A stretch of 64,000 nt of DNA from Sphingopyxis sp. PET50 (GTDB lineage: Bacteria; Pseudomonadota; Alphaproteobacteria; Sphingomonadales; Sphingomonadaceae), in contig NZ_CP104207.1 in assembly GCF_025244705.1 (NCBI RefSeq), forward strand, positions 558,001 to 622,000, in the 5' to 3' direction. Below, piece after piece: positions 1 to 9,145 of the stretch. The translations under genes were made by a program, and so were the position numbers. Each line of letters opens with the position of its first letter. The first letter of the stretch is position 1. The notes beneath the pieces were generated by a model, which was not told where the DNA came from, searched no databases, and was given only the letters and a program-made list of their open reading frames with translations.

Positions 1-37
1 CGACACGGGCATCGTCCTCGATCACCAGGATCTGCAT
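1..37 (-). CDS. Response regulator, N-terminal fragment (cut by window edge)
   Basis: Reading leftwards from an ATG at 37-35, the visible codons give MQILVIEDDARV. This is the usual first beta strand plus acidic pocket (Glu-Asp-Asp) of a CheY-like receiver domain, which is phosphorylated by a sensor kinase. The rest lies outside the window, so the output domain is unknown; an OmpR-type DNA-binding domain is a guess from family frequency. It is divergent from the HAD gene at 198. The gap 38-197 holds no other gene I can support. Confidence 0.7.
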   Translation of the reverse strand, partial: MQILVIEDDARV

Positions 38-197
38 CGCTTACCCCTTAGGGAGCCGCGCGGCGCGCCGCCACGCTTTCGAACATTTGATTTTCGTCAT
101 CTTCGCCGCGCGGCACCGAAGATGGCCGGATTCAAATCTGTGGCCCATGCACGCGATAACGACCGCCGCCATGGCTCTCCCCGCAAAGGAGAAAGCC

Positions 198-938
198 ATG
201 GGTCGGGCCGAAATGCATATCGCGGCAAGCTTGCCGCAGACGCTGGTCGTGCCGGAACCGGTCCGGCTGTCGGTGTTCGACCTCGACCGCACGCTGACGA
301 TCCGGCCGACCTACGCATCCTTTCTTTTCTTCGCGGCGCGTACCCATGCGCCGTGGCGGCTCCTGCTCGTACCCTTGCTGCTGCCGCTGGCGCTTCTCCA
401 TGCTCTGAAGCTGATCCCGCGCCGCCGCATGAAGCAGGCGATGCATCGCCTCGCGCTCGGCGGATCGCTCGCCGAGCGCGACGCCGCGCGCCTCGCCGAC
501 GATTTCGCCCGGCGTCTCGTCGCGCGCGGCCTCTACCGTCAGGGGATCGAACTGATCGAGCGCGAACGCGCCGCCGACCGCCGCATCCTGATCGCGACCG
601 CCGCGCCGCATTTCTACACCGCCGCGCTCGCGCGCCGGCTCGGCATCGCCGATGTCGTCGCGACCGCCTCGTCGTGGCGGGATGGCCAGCTCGTGCCCGC
701 GATCGACGGCGCCAACTGCTACGGCGCCGACAAATGCGCGATGGTGCAGGCGTTCATGCGCCGCGCCGGGATCGCGCGCGATGCGGCGCATATCCGCTTC
801 TTTTCGGATCATGTGTCCGATCTTCCGCTGTTCGACTGTTGCGACGAGCCCGTCGCGGTGAACCCCTCGCCAAAGCTCGCCGCCATCGCCGCCCGCTGCG
901 GCTGGCCGGTGCTCGACTGGCGCCAGCCCCGGGCCTGA
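198..938 (+). CDS. HAD-family phosphatase (HAD-IB, SerB-like)
   Basis: A 246-residue predicted cytoplasmic hydrolase. Motif I is Asp28-x-Asp30-x-Thr32 in FDLDRTL, which supplies the nucleophile and acid/base pair. A helical hydrophobic cap follows, then motif II in ILIATAA, and motif IV in the FFSDHVSDLPLF region, which would bind magnesium. This set and spacing match HAD-IB enzymes acting on small phosphomonoesters or phospholipid-like substrates; the substrate cannot be read. The start at 198 was chosen because AAGGAGA sits seven bases upstream; the frame is open further 5' but has no such site. It lies 4 bp before the glycerophosphotransferase-like gene, suggesting a shared transcript and a role in cell-surface polymer synthesis (inference). 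Confidence 0.8.
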   Translation: MGRAEMHIAASLPQTLVVPEPVRLSVFDLDRTLTIRPTYASFLFFAARTHAPWRLLLVPLLLPLALLHALKLIPRRRMKQAMHRLALGGSLAERDAARLADDFARRLVARGLYRQGIELIERERAADRRILIATAAPHFYTAALARRLGIADVVATASSWRDGQLVPAIDGANCYGADKCAMVQAFMRRAGIARDAAHIRFFSDHVSDLPLFDCCDEPVAVNPSPKLAAIAARCGWPVLDWRQPRA

Positions 939-942
939 CCCC

Positions 943-2322
943 ATGCGAATCGGCTTTCTCTTCAACCATGGCGGCGGGCATCAGGTCGCGCACGCGCTGC
1001 CCGTCGCCTTCGCGCTCCGGCGCCTGTCGAACCGCGCCGACATCCGCATCCTCGTCTCGGAGGGCAGCGCGGCCGAGGTGACGCGGCTGGCCGACCGCGA
1101 GGCGGGGCCGCGTCCCGATATCGTCCGGCTGGCGCCGCCGTCGCGGCTCGCCCGCGCCGCCAAGCGCGCGACCGGCGGGGCGGTCCCCGCCGACACGCTG
1201 TCGGTGCTGCGCCGCAATCTCGACCGCTTTCGCGACCTCGATGCGTTGGTGGTGCCCGAAAAGACCTCGCTGCTGCTGAGGACGCATTTCGGGCTCGACA
1301 ATCTGAAGCTGATCCATACCCGCCACGGCGCCGGCGACCGCGCGATCGGTTTCGACAAGGCGAGCGGGCAGTTCGACCTTGTGCTGATGTCGGGCGCCAA
1401 GATCCGCGACCGGCTGGAGGATGCGGGGCTGCTGCGCGCGGGCGGCCATGCGATCACCGGTTATCCCAAATTCGACCTGCCGCCGCGCACTCCGCGCCCG
1501 CGGCTGTTCGTCAAGGACCGGCCGACCGTCCTCTACAACCCGCATCCGTCGCCCGCGCTGTCGAGCTGGTACCGGATGGGGCCACAGATTCTCGACTGGT
1601 TCGCGAACAGCGACCGGTACAATCTGATCTTCGCGCCGCACGTCATGCTGTTCCGGAAACGGATCACGGCCTCTCTGTCGCCCTTCGCGCTCGGCTGGAA
1701 CCGCTGGCCCGATGCGCGTCATTACGACCGCGACCATATGCTGATCGACACGGGCAGCCCGGCCAGCCTCGACATGACCTATACCGACGCTGCGGACATC
1801 TATCTTGGCGATGCGAGCAGCCAGGTCTACGAATTCCTCCGCCGCCCGCGCCCATGCGTCTTTCTGAACCCGCGCGGCCACGCGTGGCGCGGCAATCCCG
1901 ATTTCACGCACTGGCAGGCGGGACCGGTGGTCGAGACGATCGAAGATTTCGCCGCCGCCTTCGAAGAGGTGCCGTTGCTCGATCCCGCCGACCGCCAGCG
2001 CCAGCGCGACCTGTTCGCGTACAGCTTCGACCTCGACGAACGCCCGTCGTCGGAGCGCGCGGCCGAGGCGATCCTCGATTTTCTGGGGGCGGGCATGACC
2101 GGCATCATGGCACCTTCGCCGTTCGGGGCCTTTGTCGAATATGGCCTGCTCAAGACGCTCGCCAAGTGGCGCGCGCGCCTGGTATCCGCGCTGCGCCAGG
2201 CGAACGACGCGCCGGTGCGGACGCGCTATGGGGTGCGCATGCACGCCAACTGGCGCGACCGGACCTTTCAATATTGCTATCATGCGACCTATGGCCGGGT
2301 GCTGTCGGATTTTCTGGCTTAG
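943..2322 (+). CDS. CDP-glycerol glycerophosphotransferase-like / GT-B type transferase
   Basis: Residues about 1-385 resemble the GT-B fold of CDP-glycerol:glycerophosphotransferases. The N-terminus is MRIGFLFNHGGGHQ, a glycine-rich turn follows the first strand, and a late motif GDASSQVYEF carries the Asp-x-x-Ser nucleotide-binding signature of the family. The usual role is transfer of polyol phosphate or sugar to a cell-surface carrier; donor and acceptor are unknown. The frame continues past the expected end (about position 2095) and closes only at an indel site, GCTTAGC at 2317-2323. If that is repaired, the frame runs on into the FkbM methyltransferase, giving one 649-residue protein. 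An ATG with an overlapping TGA in another frame at 2095-2098 would also suit two separate genes. Confidence 0.65.
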   Translation: MRIGFLFNHGGGHQVAHALPVAFALRRLSNRADIRILVSEGSAAEVTRLADREAGPRPDIVRLAPPSRLARAAKRATGGAVPADTLSVLRRNLDRFRDLDALVVPEKTSLLLRTHFGLDNLKLIHTRHGAGDRAIGFDKASGQFDLVLMSGAKIRDRLEDAGLLRAGGHAITGYPKFDLPPRTPRPRLFVKDRPTVLYNPHPSPALSSWYRMGPQILDWFANSDRYNLIFAPHVMLFRKRITASLSPFALGWNRWPDARHYDRDHMLIDTGSPASLDMTYTDAADIYLGDASSQVYEFLRRPRPCVFLNPRGHAWRGNPDFTHWQAGPVVETIEDFAAAFEEVPLLDPADRQRQRDLFAYSFDLDERPSSERAAEAILDFLGAGMTGIMAPSPFGAFVEYGLLKTLAKWRARLVSALRQANDAPVRTRYGVRMHANWRDRTFQYCYHATYGRVLSDFLA

Positions 2323-2323
2323 C

Positions 2324-2893
2324 CAGCGCCGCGCCTTCACCTTCATCGACATCGGCGCGAACCAGGGGCTGTACAGCCTGATCGCGGCGGACAACCCGCA
2401 TTGCCGGTCGGTGATCGCCTTCGAGCCCGTCGCAGCGACGCACGACCGCCTTTGCCGCAATATCGCGCTGAGCGACCGGGCGGGGACGATCCGTCCGGTC
2501 GCGGCGGCGGTATCGCGCGAATCCGGCACCGCCGCCATCTCGACCGATGCCGCGCACAGCGGTACCGCCAGCCTGCGCGACGGGAACGGCTCCGATGGCG
2601 CGGAAATGGTGCGGCTGGTCGGCGGCGCGGCGCTCGACGAGATGCTCGCGGGCAATTTCCCCATGATCGTCAAGGTCGACGTCGAGGGGCATGAGGAGGC
2701 GGTGATCGCCGCGCTGACGGCCTCGGCGCACGCCGCGCGGATCGCCGCCGTCTTCTACGAGGTCGACCGGCGCTGGACCGACGCGGCGGCGATCGAGGCA
2801 CGGCTGGCTGCGGCGGGTTTCGCCCGCTTCGACCGCTTCGGCTTCGGGCGCCATTACGACGTACTGGCGGTCCGCCAGGCCCTTGCGGGATGA
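2324..2893 (+). CDS. FkbM-family methyltransferase domain (frame broken upstream)
   Basis: The frame encodes FTFIDIGANQGLYSL, the SAM-binding motif I (Asp-Ile-Gly-Ala-Asn) of FkbM methyltransferases, followed by an acidic residue in VIAFEPV. Further on is VKVDVEGHEE, the hallmark of this family. Its N-terminal lead-in (RYGVRMHANWRDR, about 2224-2262) lies in the previous reading frame. An extra base within GCTTAGC at 2317-2323 separates the two. Substrate is unknown; FkbM domains often O-methylate glycans or lipid head groups, which fits the transferase directly upstream. The start could be ATG 2095 if this is a separate gene, or it may be the C-terminal half of a bifunctional enzyme. Confidence 0.75.
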   Translation, partial: QRRAFTFIDIGANQGLYSLIAADNPHCRSVIAFEPVAATHDRLCRNIALSDRAGTIRPVAAAVSRESGTAAISTDAAHSGTASLRDGNGSDGAEMVRLVGGAALDEMLAGNFPMIVKVDVEGHEEAVIAALTASAHAARIAAVFYEVDRRWTDAAAIEARLAAAGFARFDRFGFGRHYDVLAVRQALAG

Positions 2894-3042
2894 CATGATG
2901 ATGCAATGAAATCGGACATGTCGTACAACTGGAGGATTGCCGAGCGGTGGCGAACCGGCGCATAAGGGGGCCGGTCTTAACAGGGGAGCCGCTCCGATGA
3001 TCCGACCCGATCCCCTGTGCCGTGCCGGACCGCGGGTTCCCC

Positions 3043-4715
3043 ATGGCTGACGGACAAAAGCCCGGCGACTATGTGCTGAAACCGCATGAGCAGCCGCTCA
3101 TCCCCGGTTCGCCGGCGACCCCCGACCATCCGCTCCGCCGCCGCCAGGCCTATTTCGCGATCGGCGTGTTTCTTGGCCTCGTCAGCGGCTTCCAGAACGG
3201 CCTGCTGCTCGCGAATCTCACCGTCCTGCAGGGGCATATGGGCCTGACGCCGGTCGAATCGGGCTGGATCACCGTCGCCTACAGCGTGACCAACGTCTGC
3301 ATGAGCATATTGCTGTTCAAGGCGCGGCAGCATTTCGGCATCCAGCGCTTCGTCCGCGCGACGATGATCGCGCTGCTGGCCGCCAATTTCGTGCAACTGT
3401 TCGACGTCAGTTACCGCGTCGAGCTGATTTCGCGCGGTTTTTCGGGCATCGCGGCGAGCGGCCTCGTGACCCTGGCGATCTTCTACATGTTCCAGAGCCT
3501 GCCCGGCCCGAAACGGATGGCGGCGCTGATCCTGGGCATCGGCATGGTGCAGACCGGGCTGCCGCTGGCGCGCGCTCTCTCGCCGCTGCTCGTCTATGAC
3601 GGCAATGTCGAGAGCCTGTTCGCCTTCCAGTTCGGTCTCTCGCTCGTCGCCGTCGGTCTCGTCAACGTGCTGCCGCTGCCGCAGGGGATCAAGATCCGCG
3701 CGTTCAACATCTACGACATGATCAGCTTCCCGCTGCTCGCGGTCGGGGTCGGGCTGCTCTGCGTCTTCTTCGTGCAGGGCCGCATCGTCTGGTGGCCGAC
3801 ACCCTGGCTCGGCGGCGTGCTGGCGCTGTCGGTCGTGCTGATCGGCGCGGCTTTCCTGATCGAGCACAACCGCCTGCACCCGATGCTCGAGACGCGGTGG
3901 ATGGCGAGCAGCGACCTGATCAAGCTCGCGCTCAGCGGCGCGCTGGTGCGCGTCGTGCTGTCGGAACAGAATTTCGGGGCGACCGGCCTGCTGACCACGC
4001 TGGGGCTGGTGAACGACCAGCTGGTGACCTTCTATGCGGTCACCGCCGCTGCCGCCTGCCTCGGCGTCGTCCTGCCGCTCGTCCGGCTCAACCCGGTCGA
4101 CCTGCGCATGTCGACGCTGATCTCGCTCGCGATCATCGCCGTCGCCGCCTTTGCCGACACCCATTCGGGGCTGATGACGCGCCCGGTCAACCTCTACCTC
4201 AGCCAGGCGGCGATCGCCTTTGCGGCGGTCTATTTCATCGGGCCGATGCTGATGGAGGGATTTCTGCGCGCGCTCAGCCGCGGCCCGTCGTACATCGTCA
4301 GCTTCCTCGCGCTGTTCAACCTGTCGCAGACGGTCGGCGGCCTCGCCGGAACCGCGGCGCTGTCGGCCTTTTTCACGGTGCGCACCAAGGATCATCTGAT
4401 GACCCTCGGGCTCAGCCTGCCGACCGACGACCCGCGGCTCGCCCAGCTTCTCGGCGGGCTCGCGGAGGGACGGGCCGGCACGGTCGCCGACCCCGCGCTG
4501 CGCGGCGCGCTCGCGGGCGGCGACGTCGTTCGCGAAGCGGCGCGCCAGGCGATGGTTCTCGCCTATAACGACGTGTTCTTCGTCATCGGCGCCTTGTCGG
4601 CGACCGGTTTTCTGATCATCCTCGCGCGCTGGCTCAACGATCGCCGCAGCGCGGCTACAGCCCGCTCGCGGCGGACCTCTCCAACCTCCAGAAAATGTTG
4701 GCGCAACGACAATGA
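3043..4715 (+). CDS. MFS drug efflux transporter, DHA2-like (frame interrupted near 4645)
   Basis: About 556 residues after repair, with some 12-14 hydrophobic segments along residues 35-540 and a short charged N-terminus. It is the inner-membrane pump of a tripartite export system with the HlyD adaptor at 4712 and the NodT-type outer-membrane factor at 5884, an EmrB-like role. Substrate is unknown. The frame breaks at GCCGCAGC (4643-4650). Restoring GCCGGC gives an Arg-rich link and then GYSPLAADLSNLQKM with a stop at 4713-4715, overlapping the next ATG (ATGA). Without repair the frame would run to 6270 through the adaptor gene, which is not credible. ATG 3043 is preferred over GTG 3022. Confidence 0.8.
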
Positions 4716-5884
4716 CCGATACCGAAGACAAGAGTGCCCAGCCCGAAGACCAGCCGCCCGCCGCGTTGCCGCCGGCCGAACCCGAGCCCGCGCCGGAGCC
4801 GGAGCCGGGGCCCGAACCCGCGCCGCCGCCTGCCGAAGCCGGCTGGCGGCCCGACCGCTCGCGGCGGCAGATCGTCCTGTTCGCCGCGATCATCCTGATC
4901 GGCGCGCTCGCCGTCCTCTACGCCTGGGGCCTGCCGCCCTTCCGCGCATCGAGCCAGACCACCGACAATGCCTATGTCCGGGGCCAGACGACGATCATCG
5001 CGCCGCAGGTCGGCGGCTATGTGACCGAGGTGCTGGTGCAGGATTTCGACGCCGTGAAGGCGGGGCAGGTGCTGGTGCGGATCGACGACCGCACCTATCG
5101 CCGCCGCGTCGCGCAGGGCGCGGCGGGGATCGCGGTGCAGCTAGCGGGCTTCAGCAACAGCGAACAGAACCAGCGGTCGGCGGAGGCGCAGGTGCGCGCG
5201 CAGGAGGCGGCGATCGGCAACGCCCGCGCGCAGCTCGCCCGCGCGCAGGCGGACATGCGGCGCGTCAACGAGCTGGTCGGCGAAGGGTCGGTGTCGCTGC
5301 GCGAACGCGACCAGACGCTCGCCGCGCTGCGCCAGGCGGAGGCGGGCGTCCGCCAGGCCGAGGCGCAGCGCCAGATCGCGCTCGAACAGGTGCGCTCGGT
5401 CGCGGTCGGGCGCGGCGGGCTTCAGGCCGGGGTCGAAAATGCCCAGGCGGCGCAGGGCCTCGCCGACCTCGACCTCGAACGCACCGTCATCCGCGCGCCG
5501 CGCGACGGCAAGCTCAGCGAGGTCGGCGTGCGCGTCGGCCAGCTCGTCAATCCGGGCACGCAGCTCATGTATCTGGTGCCGCGGACGCATTGGGTGGTCG
5601 CCAATTTCAAGGAAGCGCAGACCGCGAAGATCCGCGTCGGCCAGCGGGCGACGCTGAAGGTCGATGCGCTGGACGGCGTGAAGATCACGGGCCATGTCGA
5701 AAGCATCGCCCCGGCGGCGGGCAGCGAGTTCAGCGTCATCAAGCCCGACACCGGATCGGGCAATTTCGTCAAGGTGCCGCAGCGGATCGCCGTGCGCATC
5801 CGCATCGACAAGGACCAGAAGCCCGCCGAGCGGCTGGGCCCCGGCATGTCGGTGATCGCGACCGTCCACACCGGGAACGATTGA
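4712..5884 (+). CDS. HlyD/EmrA-family periplasmic adaptor
   Basis: A 390-residue membrane-fusion protein that would link the upstream MFS pump to the outer-membrane factor. Residues 1-45 are a cytoplasmic tail rich in Pro and Glu. One membrane span follows at about 53-75 (VLFAAIILIGALAVLYAWGL). Next comes the biotinyl-lipoyl half motif around TTDNAYVRGQT, a long Ala/Gln/Arg-rich coiled coil at about 135-240, and the second lipoyl half with VIRAPRDGKLSEVGVRVGQ. This is the full architecture of EmrA. It overlaps the MFS stop by 4 bp and its own stop shares a base with the NodT-type start, so the three genes should be translationally coupled. Confidence 0.9.
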   Translation: MTDTEDKSAQPEDQPPAALPPAEPEPAPEPEPGPEPAPPPAEAGWRPDRSRRQIVLFAAIILIGALAVLYAWGLPPFRASSQTTDNAYVRGQTTIIAPQVGGYVTEVLVQDFDAVKAGQVLVRIDDRTYRRRVAQGAAGIAVQLAGFSNSEQNQRSAEAQVRAQEAAIGNARAQLARAQADMRRVNELVGEGSVSLRERDQTLAALRQAEAGVRQAEAQRQIALEQVRSVAVGRGGLQAGVENAQAAQGLADLDLERTVIRAPRDGKLSEVGVRVGQLVNPGTQLMYLVPRTHWVVANFKEAQTAKIRVGQRATLKVDALDGVKITGHVESIAPAAGSEFSVIKPDTGSGNFVKVPQRIAVRIRIDKDQKPAERLGPGMSVIATVHTGND

Positions 5885-7243
5885 TGCGCCGCGCCGCCCT
5901 GACGATGGCGTTGCTGCTCGCGGGCTGCGCGCCCGCGATCACTCCGCGCCCGGAAACCAGCCTTGTCGCGCCGCCCGCCGGCTGGCGCAGCGCGATACCC
6001 GCCGACGGCTCGGTCGAGCGCGCCTGGTGGGCGGGGTTCGGCGACGCGCAACTGACGGCGCTGGTCGAACAGGCGCGGGCGCACAACAGCGACCTCGCCA
6101 TCGCCGCGGCGCGCGTGGCGGAGGCGCGCGCGCAGGAAAATGTCGCGCGCTCGCTGCTGCTGCCCTCGCTGTCGGCCGGCGTCCTCGCTTCGCAATCGCG
6201 CAGCGTCAACGCCTTCGGCCAGCCGAGCGAAAGCACCGCCGCGCAGCCGGCTGTTCCAGGCCGCCTATGAAATGGACCTGTTCGGCCGCAACGCGGCGCA
6301 GGTCGATGCCGCGCGCGCCAACGCCGCGGCGGTCGCGGCGGCGCGCGAGGCGGCGACGCTGTCGGTCAGCGCGGCGACGGCGAGCAGCTATATCGTCCTG
6401 CTGGCGCTCGACGAGCGGCACGAATTGCTGCGCCAGACGCTCGCCACGCGCGGAGAGGCGCTGCGCATCGCGCGCGACCGGGCGGAGGCGGGCTATACCT
6501 CGCGGCTCGAACTCAGCCAGGCCGAGGCCGAATATCGCGCCACCGAACAACAGATCCCGGCGATCGAGGCGGCGATCGCGCGGCAGGAACATGCGCTGTC
6601 GCTGCTGGTCGGCGATACGCCGCACGCCATCGCGCGCGGCGCGGCTTTCGACGCGCTCGCCGCGCCCGGCGTTCCCGCGGTGCTGCCCTCCGACCTTGTG
6701 CGGCGCCGTCCCGACATCGCGCAGGCCGAATATGCGCTCGCCGCGACCGACGCCAATCTGCGCGCCGCCCGCGCGCAGTTCCTGCCGCAGGTCCGCCTGT
6801 CGGCGTCGGCGGGCGCGGCGATTTCGACCCTGCTCGACGATCCGATCAGCATCTGGTCGGTCGGCGGCAGCATCCTCGCGCCGATCTTCTCGGGCGGGCG
6901 GCTGCAGGGCCAGTTCGACGCCGCGACCGCGCAGCGCGACCAGGCCGCCTTCGCCTATCGCCGCGCCGTGCTCACCGCCTTTCGCGAGGTCGAGGACCAG
7001 CTTGCGACGATCGACCGGCTGGGCGTGCAGCAACAGGCGCTGACCGCCCAGCGCGCGGCGGTCGCCGAAACCCTGCGCCACGCGACCAACCGCTACCGCG
7101 CGGGCTATTCCCCCTATCTCGAACAGATCGACGCGCAGCGCGCGCTGCTCGCGGTCGATATCGCGCTCATCCAGCTGCGTACCGACCGGCTGACCGCCTA
7201 TGTCGCGCTCTATCAGGCGCTGGGCGGCGGGGCGCCGGTCTGA
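5884..7243 (+). CDS. NodT-family outer-membrane efflux lipoprotein (frame interrupted near 6242)
   Basis: The TolC-like channel of the efflux operon, about 451 residues after repair. The N-terminus has a lipoprotein signal with lipobox LLAGC (Cys at about residue 15). The first outer-membrane-factor repeat contains WWAGFGDAQLTALVEQA. The second half has EMDLFGR, AGYTSRLELSQAEAEY and RRRPDIAQAEYALAATDANLRAARAQF in short conserved blocks typical of the NodT/CusC family. The frame changes at GCCGCGCAGC (6238-6247). Reverting this to GCCGGC removes four bases and joins the halves as AGRLFQAAYEMDLFG. Both halves are otherwise well conserved, so the gene is probably intact in the cell. Confidence 0.85.
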
Positions 7244-7267
7244 CGAGGGATTGTTTTGAACAAGGCC

Positions 7268-7353
7268 AGTGTCCCCGCGAAGGCGGGGACCCATCTCCCG
7301 CCGGCTCGAAACGGCACCGATCGGAGATGGGCTCCCGCTTTCGCGGGAGCACG
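7268..7353. repeat. Palindromic intergenic repeat (CCCCGCGAAGGCGGGG type)
   Basis: An outer arm CCCCGCGAAGGCGGGG at the left and TCCCGCTTTCGCGGGAGC at the right enclose a second pair, ACCCATCTCC and GGAGATGGGC. Related copies occur near 24449, 28135 and 45902. It lies between two convergent genes and may help end transcription; no coding potential. Confidence 0.65.
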
Positions 7354-7381
7354 GGCTGCGTCCTTCGCAAATGATCGGGAC

Positions 7382-8055
7382 TCAGGGCACCTGTGCGAAC
7401 CAGATGATGTGGCGGCCGCCCTTGCCGCTGGCCCGCGCGCGCACCGCCACCTCGTCGACCGCGAAGCCTGCGTCCTTCAGCCGCAGCGCGTGAAGCGCGC
7501 GTCGGGCGCCGCCGACCAGATCGCCAGGATACCGCCGGGCCGCAGCGCGCCCCGCGCCCGCGCCAGTCCCGCCATCGAATAGATGCGGTCATTCCCCTCG
7601 CGCGTCAGCCCGTCCGGGCCATTGTCGACATCGAGCAATATCGTATCATAGCGCCGCGTCGCCCCGCCGATCACCGCCCCGACATCGCCCAGCACGACAT
7701 CGACGCGCGGGTCGTCGAGGCATCCGGCGGTCAGCGCCGCCATCGGCCCGCGCGCCCAGTCGACGATCTCGGGCACCAGTTCCGCGACCGTCACCCGCGC
7801 CTCCGCCCCCAGCCGCGCCAGCGCCGCGCGCAGCGTGAAACCCATGCCGTAACCGCCGATCAGCAGGTGAGGGGCGGCGTTTCCGCGCAGCCGGTCGATG
7901 CCGAGCTCGGCCAGCGCCTCCTCCGAACCGCTCATCCGGCTGGTCATCAATTCGCTGTGCCCCAGCGTGATGAAATAATCCTCGCCGCGCCGGAACAGGC
8001 GCAGCGGATCGCCGCCGGGGACGGCCGCGGTGGCCAGAAGTTCGCGCGGGGTCAT
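7382..8055 (-). CDS. Spermidine-synthase-like methyltransferase-fold protein (frame interrupted near 7483)
   Basis: About 223 residues after repair. The core GGYGMGFTLRAAL is the glycine-rich cofactor loop of the spermidine synthase/class I methyltransferase fold. VAELVPEIVDWA supplies the acidic ribose-binding residue, and YDTILLDVDNGPDG resembles the catalytic Asp region. The N-terminal tetramerisation domain of true SpeE is missing, so polyamine synthesis is not certain; many such proteins have no known substrate. The tail is in another frame: GCCGCAGC at 7480-7487 (plus strand) returns to GCCGGC and gives FTRRLKDAGFAVDE and then a stop at 7384-7382. The start overlaps the stop of the LysR gene (ATGA), so it is co-transcribed with that regulator. 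Confidence 0.75.
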
Positions 8056-8993
8056 GCCGCGGCCATAGGCGGGGCGGGGCTTGGCACCCCTTCGCCCGGC
8101 GCCCGATGCACAGCGCGCGCGATGTCGATGAAGGCGCGCAGCGCCGACGAGATGCGACGCTGGCGCGGATAATAGAGCTGGAAGCTCGGCTGCCACGGAC
8201 ACCAGTCGTCGATCAGCGTGACCAGCGCGCCGCTTTCGATATGCGGCCGGGCGGCGGCTTCGGAAGCATAGGCGGGACCGATGCCGTCGAGCGCGGCGCG
8301 CAGCGCGATATCGGTTTCGCCGACGACGAGGCGGCCGGGGACATCGAGGTGGCGTTCGCGGCTGTCTTCCCATAATTCCCAGCGATAGATGCGGCCGTTG
8401 GGAAAGCGATAGCGGACGCAGTCATGGGCCAGCAGTTCGTCGGGAGTGCGCGGCTCGCCGTTGGCGGCGATCCAGCCCGGGGCCGCGACGACGACGAAGC
8501 GCGTCGCCGGCCCCAGCGGCACCGCGACCATATCCTCGGGAATGGTTCCGGCGAAGCGAATCCCGGCATCGAAACCCTGTTCGACGATGTCGATCATGTC
8601 GTCGTTGTTGATAATCTCCAGGCTGAGTTCGGGATAGGCGGAGAGGAATCGCGCCATGACGGGCGCGACGATCATGTGCGCCGCCATCCGCGACGCGTTG
8701 ATCCGCACCGTCCCCGCCGGCGACGAGCGGAAAAGATTCATCGCCTCCACCGCATCGTCGACGTTGCGCAGCGCCGGTTGCAGCCGGTCGAGAAAGTGCC
8801 GCCCGGCGTCGGTCAGCGCGACGCTGCGCGTCGTGCGGTTGAACAGGCTGACCCCCAGCCTTTCCTCGAGCCCGCGGATCGCGTGGCTGACGGCGGAGGT
8901 CGACATGCCGTTGTCGGTCGCGGCGCGCTGGAAACTCAGGTGCCGGGCGACCGAGGCGAAGACGGCAAGGTGCGAGAGATTGGGCTGCGCCAT
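8052..8993 (-). CDS. LysR-family transcriptional regulator
   Basis: 313 residues. The N-terminal winged helix-turn-helix (about 1-62) includes SFQRAATDNGMSTSAVSHAIRGLE. A type 2 periplasmic-binding-like effector domain runs from about 90 to 295. It is divergent from the zinc alcohol dehydrogenase (start 9146) with a 152-bp gap, the classic layout for a LysR protein that controls its neighbour and itself. It overlaps the downstream spermidine-synthase-like gene by 4 bp. The inducer is unknown. Confidence 0.9.
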   Translation of the reverse strand: MAQPNLSHLAVFASVARHLSFQRAATDNGMSTSAVSHAIRGLEERLGVSLFNRTTRSVALTDAGRHFLDRLQPALRNVDDAVEAMNLFRSSPAGTVRINASRMAAHMIVAPVMARFLSAYPELSLEIINNDDMIDIVEQGFDAGIRFAGTIPEDMVAVPLGPATRFVVVAAPGWIAANGEPRTPDELLAHDCVRYRFPNGRIYRWELWEDSRERHLDVPGRLVVGETDIALRAALDGIGPAYASEAAARPHIESGALVTLIDDWCPWQPSFQLYYPRQRRISSALRAFIDIARAVHRAPGEGVPSPAPPMAAA

Positions 8994-9145
8994 GATTGAT
9001 GAAATATCCTCAACAAGTCATGGACGAAATGCCTTTTGTCGCGGGCGATATCCAGCCCTAATTAACTCGTGCTCCGGATGAATGCGCCAATGATCCGGCT
9101 CTCCCCGGCGCCATGGCGTGCGCTTTCATGAAAGGAATCACACGA

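Noticed and set aside
2906-2965. Nineteen-codon frame (MKSDMSYNWRIAERWRTGA) before the MFS gene
   Set aside because: Too short to support without a conserved relative; the ribosome-binding site is poor.
3022-6270. A single 1082-codon frame covering the MFS transporter and beyond
   Set aside because: After 4650 it is a shadow of the HlyD gene joined to the start of the NodT gene through an indel; the protein is Arg-rich and unlike any family there.
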